From NCBI GenBank assembly GCA_963971575.1, contig OZ020612.1, positions 32,839,916-32,903,915 of the forward strand: 64,000 nucleotides of DNA, in the 5' to 3' direction. Under the pieces are notes generated by a model. That model was not told the DNA's origin. It was given only the letters and a program-made list of their open reading frames with translations, and did no database searches. Position numbers and translations under genes: made by a program. Position 1 is the stretch's first letter. The number at the start of each line of letters is the position of its first letter. Positions 55,205-64,000 of the stretch are shown piece after piece. The DNA comes from Liopterus haemorrhoidalis (taxonomy: Eukaryota; Arthropoda; Insecta; Coleoptera; Dytiscidae).

Positions 55205-58039
55205 TCAGGTTACAAGGCTTAATACGACTTTGCGGAACTTGGAGTAACTCATATTGAATAAATCTAAAGATCTGTCCTTACCGAGAACACTATTATATAA
55301 TGATGTCATACGGAGTAACGGACTCATTTCATAATGCATGGTAGTCGGTCTTTTACATGTAAAGAGTGTGTCTCTGATTCTGAAACCCCGGGAAGGCACT
55401 TTTAGAAAAATTTTGGATAAGATGTCAGGACAGTCAATGCAGTTGTTAAACATTTTAAATAAAAATACCATCGATGTCGTATCTCTCCTCCCAGACAGGG
55501 TTCTAACATTATACTTTGATAAAATACTGCTCGTTGATATGTATTTAGGATAAACTCCTGTCATACGCAATTCAACAACACGATAATATCGCGATTGGAC
55601 AGTCTCAATGCTATTAATATATTTACTGTGATATGGTGACCATATCACCGAGCCATATTCCAGAGCAGGTCGTACCAAGGAGTTGAAGAGTATGGTATAC
55701 GTTTGACTGTGACGAAAGCCTTTGGTTAATCGAAGCACAAACCCGATTTTTTTCATAGCATTATTCACAACATGTTTAATATGGTGCTGAAAAGTCATCT
55801 GTGAGTCAAATATAACACCAAGATCTCTAATCGTATCTGTTCGTGGTACAGTGCAGCCATTCATGGTATAACTGTATTCAATAGCCTCACGTTTTCTCGT
55901 ATAGCTCACAACTTTGCATTTTGAGGTATTGAATGCTAAACCAGTGGCCTCACTCCACTCGCATATTTTGGCAAGATCGTTTTGCAGCTCATTGCAGTGC
56001 GACATGTTAGTAATTTTGCAGTATATTTTTATGTCATCAGCAAACATTTCACACTCGCAACTGTTCACAATGTTTGGAATGTTATTGACCACAAGAAGAA
56101 ACAGTAAAGGCCCTAAATTACTTCCCTGTGGCACGCCACTGGTGGACGAGTAATTATTTGACCTGCAACCACCAAATTCAACATATTGTAAACGGCCACG
56201 CAAGTAGGTGTCGAACCAAGTGCAAGTATTGGCAGAAAGTCCAAACTTATTTAATTCTTTGAGCAGATGATCGTACTTTATTTTGTCAAACACTTTAGTC
56301 ATGTCAAGATACACAGCATCCACCTGAACCCTCTGATCTAGACAAGAAGCTATATAGTCAGTTACAGATAGCAAGTTTGTAACTGTTGATCGTCGCGGCA
56401 TAAAACCATGCTGTTTACTGCTGATGGCAGATGACACATGTTCAAACAGATATTTGTAAATAATTTGTTCAAATACCTTGGCTGGGGCAGAGAGAATAGA
56501 CACAGGTCTGTAATTTTTTACTATTTTTTTATCACCACTCTTATGGATAGGGCATATTTTGGACATCTTCCACCTCGAGGGAAAAGTATTCATATCTAAA
56601 GATTTTTGAAAGATTATTCGAAGTGGATGAGCCAAAATATCACCACAACCCTTTAGTACATAGGGCGGTAATTGATCAGGTCCAGAAGATTTCTTTGGTT
56701 TTAACTTCTTTATTGACCACTCAACATCAGCCAATGTAACTCTTTTGATGTTCAAGCTACCAAGATTATACATTACATCCACACTTCCTACGTTCTCACA
56801 ATCGACATCATCACTATAAACCGAGGAAAAATAGGATGCAAAAGCCTGAGCTATCTGTGAACTATCATCAAGAATAGTATTGTCATCTTTAACAATACAT
56901 GAGATCACTTCTGATCTATTTCTACTTTTTACATAAGACCAAAAATTTTTAGAATCGGTAGAAATAGAATCTTCCATGCCCTCAATATATTTCTGATGTT
57001 CCTGTTTAATTAAATGTTTTAAAGATTTTCGTTTTTCAGAAAACATAATTTTGTGGTAGTTCACATCACCATGGCCTTGTTTTATTTTTTTATGGTGATA
57101 CCTCTTTGCTTTTATAAGTGACTTTATCTCAGGTGTGAACCAAGAAGGGTAGTAGTTCCTGCGCGGTTTCATAACAGGAACGCACTCATCAAGAACATTA
57201 TACAATACGTCATAAAATTTATCCACCGCAATGTCGACATCATTACAGTTATCTAGGAAACCCCAATTTATACTACTAAGTGTAGTGTAAAGTTTTAAAA
57301 AATCTGCGCATTTAAAATTATATTTTTTATTAGTTTCCTGTCCCTGTTTAACTGTAATTAAGGTAAAATGGTTGCAAAGTAGTAGTGCTGGATGATAAAT
57401 GTCTTCAGCTAATATTGGATCTGTACTCTTTTCTACCGTTAAACTAGAAATATTGGTCAAGACAAGATCTAAAGTTTTATTGTATGGGTTACAAATATTA
57501 TTCAAACTCCTCAGGTTGTAAAAGTTGATATTATATTTAACTTGTAATGTAGCATTATCACAATGTACAGTGCCAGTGAGTAATTCTGGGTTTACATCTA
57601 GATTGAAATCGCCCACTATTACTATATCATTTGTGATAACATCTGAATAAGAATCTAATATATCAAAAAAGAGTTTATACTGATCACATGTAGTTCTTGG
57701 CGGAAAGTAAACACAACAAATAAACATTGTTTTCCTATCATTGTACAATTTAATCAGTATATACTCGATCGGGGAAACAGGTCTAGTAATATCAACAGAC
57801 TTCCAACGTGTATGGACAGCGACCAGCACACCTCCGCCCCTTCTCCCGTCTTGTCTATCGGAACGATGACATATGTATCTATTGTCAAATAATTCTGAAT
57901 TATAAATATTTTCGTGTAACCATGTCTCTGTAAACGCGATTACGTCATAGTTATTAGTCAAGACGTTAGAATGGAGCAAATGTGTCTTGGTGCGCAGTCC
58001 GCGTACATTCTGGTAATAGATTGACATTATTTTACACAT
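55205..58039 (-). CDS. LINE ORF2: endonuclease-reverse transcriptase
   Basis: A 944-residue uninterrupted frame. The N-terminal AP-endonuclease-like domain nicks target DNA: QNVRGLRTK (Asn11), TETWLH (Glu38), VGDFNLD (Asp144), LDLVLTN (Asp191) and a final His near 216 (DIYHPALL, where 'SDHxxL' is more usual). The reverse transcriptase spans about 440-720, with motif A YLDMTKVFD (Asp579), motif B SGVPQGSNLGPLL (634-646) and motif C FADD (666-669). No RNase H follows. Length, order and motifs agree with the Jockey/CR1 group. The start is the ATG overlapping the end of ORF1; another in-frame Met is at residue 5. Apart from the unusual SDH motif nothing looks broken, so it may be recently active. 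Confidence 0.92.
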   Translation of the reverse strand: MCKIMSIYYQNVRGLRTKTHLLHSNVLTNNYDVIAFTETWLHENIYNSELFDNRYICHRSDRQDGRRGGGVLVAVHTRWKSVDITRPVSPIEYILIKLYNDRKTMFICCVYFPPRTTCDQYKLFFDILDSYSDVITNDIVIVGDFNLDVNPELLTGTVHCDNATLQVKYNINFYNLRSLNNICNPYNKTLDLVLTNISSLTVEKSTDPILAEDIYHPALLLCNHFTLITVKQGQETNKKYNFKCADFLKLYTTLSSINWGFLDNCNDVDIAVDKFYDVLYNVLDECVPVMKPRRNYYPSWFTPEIKSLIKAKRYHHKKIKQGHGDVNYHKIMFSEKRKSLKHLIKQEHQKYIEGMEDSISTDSKNFWSYVKSRNRSEVISCIVKDDNTILDDSSQIAQAFASYFSSVYSDDVDCENVGSVDVMYNLGSLNIKRVTLADVEWSIKKLKPKKSSGPDQLPPYVLKGCGDILAHPLRIIFQKSLDMNTFPSRWKMSKICPIHKSGDKKIVKNYRPVSILSAPAKVFEQIIYKYLFEHVSSAISSKQHGFMPRRSTVTNLLSVTDYIASCLDQRVQVDAVYLDMTKVFDKIKYDHLLKELNKFGLSANTCTWFDTYLRGRLQYVEFGGCRSNNYSSTSGVPQGSNLGPLLFLLVVNNIPNIVNSCECEMFADDIKIYCKITNMSHCNELQNDLAKICEWSEATGLAFNTSKCKVVSYTRKREAIEYSYTMNGCTVPRTDTIRDLGVIFDSQMTFQHHIKHVVNNAMKKIGFVLRLTKGFRHSQTYTILFNSLVRPALEYGSVIWSPYHSKYINSIETVQSRYYRVVELRMTGVYPKYISTSSILSKYNVRTLSGRRDTTSMVFLFKMFNNCIDCPDILSKIFLKVPSRGFRIRDTLFTCKRPTTMHYEMSPLLRMTSLYNSVLGKDRSLDLFNMSYSKFRKVVLSLVT

Positions 58040-58605
58040 TTACACTAGACAATACATCTCTTGCTTTCTTCTGACATTTTAATTCAATTTCCCGCACATC
58101 ACTTTCTTTTCTCACATTCACAACCGGTGATCTTTCATTTTCTCGCACAAATATGTTGCCATTCCTTGTCCATACATACATGACGTTGCAGGAGGTCCTC
58201 AGCTTCCGGGCGGCTGACAATAACGCGCGACGGTACTGCGTCAGGTTCTCGTTCACGTAGATGTTGCTTACTGGCGTCGGTAGTCCTAGGTCCTTGGTAC
58301 TCAAATTCCGCTTTACTTTTCGGCATCGCAGGAAGTTTGATTTGTCAAAATTACGTACAAATTTGACAATAATTCCCCTATTAGCCGGAGAAGTATCGCT
58401 GTTGCGACCTAGTCTGACAGTTATCTATCATTTCCGGCTTGATGTCCATGCCTATTGTACGACCGATCTTAACTACCTCCGTCACCGTGCTTTCTCCACG
58501 TGTTTCAGGTAAACCGTGAATTTCAATACAGTTCCGCCGACTGTACTGCTCCTGGTCGTCTAACTTCATTCTTAATTCCTCATTCTCACTTTTTAATTTT
58601 AACAC
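58032..58605 (-). pseudogene. LINE ORF1, 5'-truncated and frameshifted
   Basis: ORF1 proteins bind the element RNA. The first part (58605-58381) shows a charged coiled-coil-like stretch (LKSENEELRMKLDDQEQYSR) and NCIEIHGLPE. After a small deletion near 58420 the frame changes and continues to 58032 with YVNENLTQYRRALLSAARKL and VRENERSPV, a region like the baculovirus FP25K-type C-terminal domain found in many insect LINE ORF1 proteins. The end overlaps the ORF2 start by 8 bases. The 5' part of ORF1 is missing. Confidence 0.75.
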
Positions 58606-58764
58606 CCAATATATTATAGTACATCTATTTTCTTTTTTTTTTATAAATAATCACGGACTTAGTCCGGGGCTTACAACCGTACGGACCAAAGTCAAGTATC
58701 GTCTGCTTTTCTAAATTGTTCCTCGTCTAGTCTAGTATGGTGTGTGGTATGTTATATTAACGAG
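58606..58764. other. Spacer between two LINEs
   Basis: AT-rich, with 'AATCACGGACTTAGTCCG'. No feature. Confidence 0.4.
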
Positions 58765-60350
58765 TTATTATTATTATTATGGGGTTTGTCAGGTCTTGAC
58801 AAGCGTCCACTAATCTCAAACTTCAGCAACCTTTTGAGTCACGTCATACTAGAGACTAGTGGAGCTAAATACACACGACTGCATCCCAAACCCTGGCGAT
58901 ATGCAGCCGCGGAAATTACGCTAGATCCAGTGCCCGCACAATGCGGAGTGACCTAAGCAACACTGCTTTTCTGCATCCTGCAAAATCAAAGAGGTGGCAG
59001 ATATCTGCAGGCGGGAATAGACTCGATTTCCCTTCGATATGAGGCTTTCATACCACCCAAAACACCAGCTATCAGGACTACAAGCTTAACTTTATGCCGG
59101 GATACAGCTTTCTAAGCTCGGAAAAGAGCTCCATATGCTTGGACCTCTTTTCCTCTCCTTGAGAGAGATATTCTTCTCAGCTGGACTTGAGAATTCGTAT
59201 CAAAACATCTGTTTGGTCTCGATATCCAGGAGGGTTATGTCCGGCTTAGTGGCTGTCAGTAACCTCGAGGTGGGGAAGGAGTAATTCCAATAAATTCGGC
59301 ACTTGGAATTTTCCACCAACGATTCTATGTCAGAACGGACGTACAGTATAACCAGTATTTGGTCAATACCATAGGCATGTCTAAGATGATAGTAGAGCAC
59401 GCGGAGAGCAGCATTTTGTCGAGACACGTAGCTCGACACTGCAAGAATATAGACAAGCAGAGAGAATGTGGCATAATTGTTTCAGGATGGTGGTGGCACA
59501 ACCTACAGAGTGTGGACTCCTCTATTTGGAATATGCGGGTCCTGTACGCCAAAGTATTTATAATACCATCCTGACACGTAAACACAAAACCTTCTGTTTC
59601 CGATCTCAAACCCGCAGACTTAAGAAACGAGAACGTGAGTTCGGTGGACAACTCTAGACTTTTAATATGTCTGAAGAACACAGAGTGCATACTTTTACTC
59701 ATGTGTTCTTCTGTCAACATGTCTATCTGCCCTCGTTTCACCGAACTGGTAACTCTGTTGTACTCCTCCCGAGAGAGTTGTACTCCATCGTTTCCTCTGA
59801 CGGGACTCAAGTCTGCCAGGTGAAATCTCGTTGCTGCTCTTCGCGCTGCCTGGTAAAGAAACGCCCCTTTGCCACTAAATTCGGGCTCACTAACGAACTT
59901 TAATAGTGGGTCCTGACTTCTGAGGATACTGTTAGCTGTAACCAAGACGAGTCGATCGTGCAGCACTCCAGATTAAGTAATCCCCGACCCCCATTTTGAC
60001 GAGGGAGGTATATGCGCTGCACAGAAGATTTCCGGTGAAGACTTCGGTTGATGTTCATGATCTTTCTGGTTCTTCTGTCTGAGATCCTTTAAGATCATCA
60101 ACATTCCATTTCATTACACCAAAAGTGTATGAAATTAATGGGACAGCAAGCATGTTTGTGGCAGCGATCTTGTTCTTGCCAGACAGACATGATCTCCATA
60201 TCTGCCTCAGTCGTGCCATATATTTGCTGCGAAGGGCCTGCTTAATAAAAAGTGACATCCTGACACCCCTTTCACTGATGCCTAGAAATTTGTAAGACCC
60301 TTTGGCATTACGATGTTTTATAATGCTCCCATCAACCATTGAACATCTTC
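58765..60350 (-). mobile_element. Degenerate LINE with REL-type endonuclease (R2/R4-like)
   Basis: On the minus strand the order is: the end of the reverse transcriptase, a conserved post-RT region, a Cys/His zinc knuckle, a restriction-enzyme-like endonuclease region, a 3' UTR, and an AAT-triplet tail at 58765-58777. Other pieces of the same family lie at 24540-24787, 31610-31990, 53687-53723 and 63816-64000. The catalytic RT motifs are absent, cut at about 60350. Confidence 0.75.
59200..60339 (-). pseudogene. C-terminal half of a REL-endonuclease LINE protein
   Basis: Broken minus-strand frames give, in order: YKFLGISERGV and GKNKIAATNMLAVPLISY (60339-60055), VQRIYLPRQNGGRGL in another frame (about 60020-59975), then 59966-59325 with YRTRIFQIEESTLCRLC and HHHPETIMPHSL. 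Last comes 59439-59200 with ALRVLYYHLRHAYG, ENSKCRIYWNYSF and TKPDITLLDIETKQMF. The 'CxxC...H' knuckle followed by 'KPDI-x-LLD' is the zinc finger and PD-(D/E)XK endonuclease arrangement of R2/R4-type elements, in which the nuclease lies after the reverse transcriptase. At least three frame breaks are present. Confidence 0.72.
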
Positions 60351-60535
60351 ACCGTTGTCCAACCCTTTTCCTCTGTATAGGGTCATTCCATGTCGAGTGG
60401 TCTGATTTCAGAGAAGTCCCCTGCTCGACCATCACGACTTTCAATGAAATTTTGTATGGACATTCACACATGTCCCCAACGAACATTGGTACGTTTTACA
60501 AGTTTTACGTTCATCCATACAATACTTGCTGAGAT

Positions 60536-61623
60536 TTAGTAATTTGTTTGACCCCATACCGCAGCCTTCTATGGTATGACTCGAGATTTCGGCAACTTTG
60601 AGACACAGTATCTCTGGCAATATTTTGTTGAGAGAAACAAAACTTTGCCAACTTATACAACTTTTTGCGCTCTATTAAACAAAATAATAAACAAATCTTC
60701 ATGAGCGATTCCCATGAAGAAAACTTGGATCAAACTTGGCCTAAAAATTTTGCAAACTAGAAAAAATTTAAAGTTTTGGCTTTTTATACCTCTGAAAGTA
60801 AAGGTACGATAAACGTGAAATTTTGCACATAATAACTTATCAATACAAGGTTAACGAATATAAAATTTCACACTCCTAATATTTTTCATTAGTTCAGGAA
60901 TTGAATGTAAAGTTGATGATTTTTGTGAAAATGCTAAAAACGGGGTATATTTAGTCCACATTTACAAAAAATATACCTTCTGGAAACTGTTTTAAATTAT
61001 TTTCATTAGAAAGAGCATGTTTTAATCCCCCTAAAAAAGTAGGATTGGTTTTTCATCCCTGGTATATAAGGCCTTAGAAATAGGGACAAAGTTGAGAACG
61101 TTTCTATCACATGCTGCTATCGCAATATCGCATGCATTCCATTATTTTTCATCTTGTTTGTTTTATACAGGCATTATAAGTACCTAAATTGCGTTGATCC
61201 ATGGTGACATTGTCACTACCAGTTCAGAAACTTGAACCGTAACCCCATCGCCATAGGGTTCACGCCCGATAGCCGTGCAATACCAGCCACGGGTGGGTTT
61301 CTTGGTTGAGGATCCCAAGCATCTAGTTTGGTTTTCTTCGTTAAGGTTCCAAAGCCTTGTGTGGGTATCTGTCCGGTTCCCAAGCCAATGATTGGGCAGC
61401 TTATTCTAGGTTCCTAAGCCTGAAGTGGGTATCTTACATGGTTCCCAAGCCGAAGTCCATGATGTTTGTATGAATTGCCAAATACCAACTATTGCTTATT
61501 TATTATTGATTTAGTAGCCACTTTCTTCAGTGTCACTTCTTGGAATTGATACTGTCAGCCTGGTGACATAACTGATGGTGCTGAAAGGCCACATATAAGG
61601 TGTTGTGCTGGAACCCAACAAAT
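60536..61623 (-). repeat. Left arm of the palindromic element
   Basis: Contains, in order, CCGCAGCCTTCTATGGTATG, 'CAACTTATACAACTTTTTGCG', and a set of AGGTTCC/GGTTCC...AAGCC repeats (61290-61460, five similar sentences such as 'TGGGTATCTTACATGGTTCC'). Each is mirrored in the right arm. Confidence 0.8.
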
Positions 61624-62009
61624 ATTCTTTTCTTTCGGGCCAAAAAAAGAAATGAGCCGGGCCTCGTAGATGCATAAATTTCATTATCATTTTGTTCCAG
61701 AGATATTTTTACAACATTGCCTACCCACCACTTATTGTCATAAATGGCAGGCAACATAACAACCGGGAAATAGTTCGGCTAATTTTAAATACGATCGACA
61801 GAATTGGAAAGTTTGGCCACAAAGTTAACTGTGTCATTTGAAACGTTGCTGACAGAAATCGAATTCAAATCAACTGGCACAAACTGGTGATGATCTCTTG
61901 TGCCAGCTATTGTGGTGCTAGCTTTCCATCTTTCTTCTTGCAGCATCCAGTTTTCTTGAATTTCTTCAGTCGGAACATATATATTTAATTCCGTGAATGT
62001 TTTTGTCAC
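61533..62009 (-). pseudogene. Coding remnant of the palindromic element
   Basis: A minus-strand frame reads FTELNIYVPTEEIQENWMLQ and KLSNSVDRI, then has TAA and TAG close together (61777-61787). It continues in the same frame with YDNKWWVGNVVKISLEQND and RPGSFLFLARKK. A one-base shift near 61630 then puts CWVPAQHL in another frame. I recall a similar 'YD-x-WW-x-G ... WVP-x-QH' C-terminal stretch in uncharacterised transposon-like proteins of hemipterans, but I cannot name the family. Part of the coding end extends into the inverted arm, so the right arm carries a mirrored copy of it. Confidence 0.45.
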
Positions 62010-62547
62010 AAAAGTTGAACAGATCTATTGGCGTCAGTATTTGATCGGTTACTGGTCGCTGGAGGCGGTCAATTCGAGACTTTCCCGGCCAATTCGGGAC
62101 GTTTGGTCACCGACCACCGCTGCTAACAGTACAGAATTCTATACCCAAAACATGCTGACGCGTGACAGCACTAACAAAATATTTTAAAGATGTCATCCGT
62201 GTAGAACCACCGCTAGCAGGCTAACAGATTCATATAGCGTACAAAAATTAATTGTACACTTTGAACTTCAGCAAGAATGAAAGGAAAGTGACACAATGTA
62301 AAAAAATGCATATTGAAGTATATGACGTTTCGATAGCAATATCCTCAACTTTGTCCCTATTTCTAAGGCCTTATATACCAGGGATGAAAAACCAATCCTA
62401 CTTTTTTAGGGGGTTTAAAACATGCTCTTTCTAATGAAAATAATTTATAACAGTTTCCAGAAGGCATATTTTTGTAAAAGGTGGGCTAAATATACCCTAT
62501 TTTTAGCATTTTCACAAAAATCATCAACTTTACACTCAAAGATATTT

Positions 62548-63615
62548 GTTGGGTTCCAGCACAACACCTTATTTGTGGCCTTCCAGCACCAACAGTTATG
62601 TCACCAGGCCGACAGTATCAATTCCAAGAAGTGACACTGAAGAAAGTGGCTACTAAATTCAATGATAAATAATCAATAGTTGGTATTTGGCAATTCATAC
62701 AAACATCATGGACTTCGGCTTGGGAACCATGTAAGATACCCACTTCAGGCTTAGGAACCTAGAATAAGCTGCCCAATCATTGGCTTGGGAACCGGACTGA
62801 TACCCACACAAGGCTTTGGAATCTTAACTAAGAAACCAAACTAGAGGCTTGGGATCCTCAACCAAGAAACCCACCCGTGGCTGGTATTGCACGGCTATCG
62901 GGCGTGAACCCTATGGCGATGGGGTTACTGGTTCAAGTTTCTGAACTGATAGTGACAATGTCACCATGGATCAACGCAATTTAGGTACTTATAATGCCTG
63001 TATAAAACAAACAAGATGAAAAATAATGGAATGCATGCGATATTGCGATAGCAGCATGTGATAGAACGTTCTCAACTTTGTCCCTATTTCTAAGGCCTTA
63101 TATACCAGGGATGAAAAACCAATCCTACTTTTTTAGGGGGATTAAAATATGCTCTTTCTAATGAAAATAATTTAAAACAGTTTCCAGAAGGTATATTTTT
63201 GTAAAAGTGGGCTAAATATACCCTGTTTTTAGCATTTTCACTCAATTTCACTCAATTCCTGAACTAATGAAAAATATTAGGAGTGTGAAATTTTATATTC
63301 GTTAACTTTGTATTGATAAGTTATTATGTGCAAAATTTCACGTTTATCGTACCCTTACTTTCAGAGGCATAAAAAGTCAAACATTAAAATTTTTTTCGAG
63401 TTGCAAATTTTTTAGGCCAAGTTTGATCCAAGTTTTCTTCACGGGAATCGCTCATGAATATTTGTTTATTATTTTGTTTAATAGAGCGCAAAAAGTTGTA
63501 TAAGTTGGCAAAGTTTTGTTTCTCTTAACAAAATATTGCCAGAGATACTGTGTCTCAAAGTTGCCGAAATCTTGGAGTCATTACCGTAGAAGGCTGCGGT
63601 ATGGGGGTCAAACAA
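62548..63615 (+). repeat. Right arm of the palindromic element
   Basis: Mirror of the left arm, running into the gap at 63616. Small differences exist (for example ACTTGAACCGTAACC versus GGTTACTGGTTCAAGT), so it is not an assembly-perfect copy. Confidence 0.8.
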
Positions 63616-63815
63616 NNNNNNNNNNNNNNNNNNNNNNNNNNNNNNNNNNNNNNNNNNNNNNNNNNNNNNNNNNNNNNNNNNNNNNNNNNNNNNNNNNNNN
63701 NNNNNNNNNNNNNNNNNNNNNNNNNNNNNNNNNNNNNNNNNNNNNNNNNNNNNNNNNNNNNNNNNNNNNNNNNNNNNNNNNNNNNNNNNNNNNNNNNNNN
63801 NNNNNNNNNNNNNNN
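63616..63815. other. Assembly gap, 200 N
   Basis: Exactly 200 N; the true size is unknown. It falls next to the inverted arm and a LINE copy, both hard to assemble. Confidence 0.99.
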
Positions 63816-64000
63816 TTTCTTAGCTCGGACAAGAGGTCCCATTATACTTGGACCTCTTTTTCCTCCTCCTTGAGAGAGATATTCTTCTCAGCTGGACTTG
63901 AGAATTCGATCACAAACATCTGTTTGGTCTCGATATCCAGGAGGGTTATGTCCGGCTTAGTGGCTGTCCAGTAACCTCGGAGGTGTGGAAGGAGTAATTC
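63816..64000 (-). mobile_element. Another copy of the REL-endonuclease LINE, partial
   Basis: Nearly the same as 59109-59285: 'CTCCTTGAGAGAGATATTCT', GGTCTCGATATCCAGGAGGG, 'GGTTATGTCCGGCTTAGTGG'. On the minus strand it covers the end of the endonuclease region (KPDI motif) and continues beyond the window. Confidence 0.75.

Larger units (their letters stand above)
54895..58605 (-). mobile_element. Jockey-type LINE, near full length, ORF2 intact
   Basis: On the minus strand the element runs from a truncated ORF1 (58605) through ORF2 (58039-55205), with an 8-base overlap between them. A 3' UTR of about 270 bases follows, then an (AAAT)n tail (about 54895-54926 on the plus strand as ATTT). Upstream of about 58605 the sequence becomes unrelated, so the 5' end is missing. 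Confidence 0.88.
60380..63615. mobile_element. Palindromic element of unknown family, about 1.1-kb arms
   Basis: A left arm (about 60536-61623) and a right arm (about 62548-63615) are inverted copies with high identity, separated by about 925 bases. The outer part of the left arm begins near 'GGGTCATTCCATGTCGAGTG' (60380), a typical transposon end; the corresponding right end falls in the assembly gap. A coding remnant lies in the centre on the minus strand. A third copy of one 190-base segment (about 62345-62545) joins the centre to the right arm. I cannot assign a superfamily. Confidence 0.7.

Noticed and set aside
60055..60339. Host gene encoding a 94-residue protein
   Set aside because: The sequence matches the post-RT region of a LINE (NMLAVPLISY followed downstream by YLPRQNGGRGL and the zinc knuckle), so it is part of the decayed element.

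Overview
This window looks like repeat-saturated intergenic DNA from an insect nuclear genome. The sequence is AT-rich, every large open frame belongs to a transposable element, arthropod-type TTAGG motifs occur, and there are tRNA-derived SINEs, mariner, piggyBac, hAT, Helitron, Jockey-type LINE and Ty3/gypsy elements. The style of the Helitron and LINE ends suggests a hemipteran, but that is only an impression. I found no convincing host gene. The best candidates for non-TE coding sequence are a GC-richer open block at about 44.87-45.23 kb and a tiny ORF at 44.66 kb.

Layout. At 1.2-2.9 kb is a foldback element with minisatellite inverted repeats and a 9-bp target duplication, enclosing an 89-bp tandem repeat with TTAGG runs. 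At 3.34-8.41 kb is a Helitron filled with about sixteen 290-bp repeats. At 8.48-10.08 kb is a decayed hAT element with a zinc-finger transposase remnant. At 11.2-12.75 kb are hAT ends and a PIF/Harbinger-like element with a MADF remnant. At 14.46-16.46 kb is a minus-strand Helitron split by a hAT element that is itself split by a MITE. At 16.9-18.65 kb are two hAT-like elements, one inside the other. These are followed by a MITE, a SINE and a 5'-truncated LINE (19.77-21.89 kb). At 23.2-23.65 kb is a near-perfect palindrome flanked by long TA tracts.

The 24.5-32.6 kb stretch holds decayed LINE, mariner, SINE, MITE and Helitron pieces. A Ty3/gypsy element with both LTRs occupies 32.63-37.19 kb on the minus strand; its gag and pol are broken and it lacks the RNase H domain. 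Next come a fresh hAT MITE (38.3 kb), a LINE RNase H fragment (39.05 kb), a second satellite-bearing Helitron (40.0-42.6 kb), a SINE (43.2 kb) and a hAT-like element rich in CATCGATG (46.8-48.0 kb).

The 50.2-64.0 kb stretch holds a Helitron fragment, a mariner with a damaged transposase, a piggyBac-like MITE, and a Jockey-type LINE whose 944-residue ORF2 is intact. It ends with a decayed LINE of the class that uses a restriction-enzyme-like endonuclease, a 3-kb palindromic element of unknown family, and a 200-base assembly gap.

The elements form a layered insertion history rather than a pathway. Nested target duplications give the relative order of many insertions. The intact LINE ORF2 and the perfect hAT target duplications point to the most recent activity.
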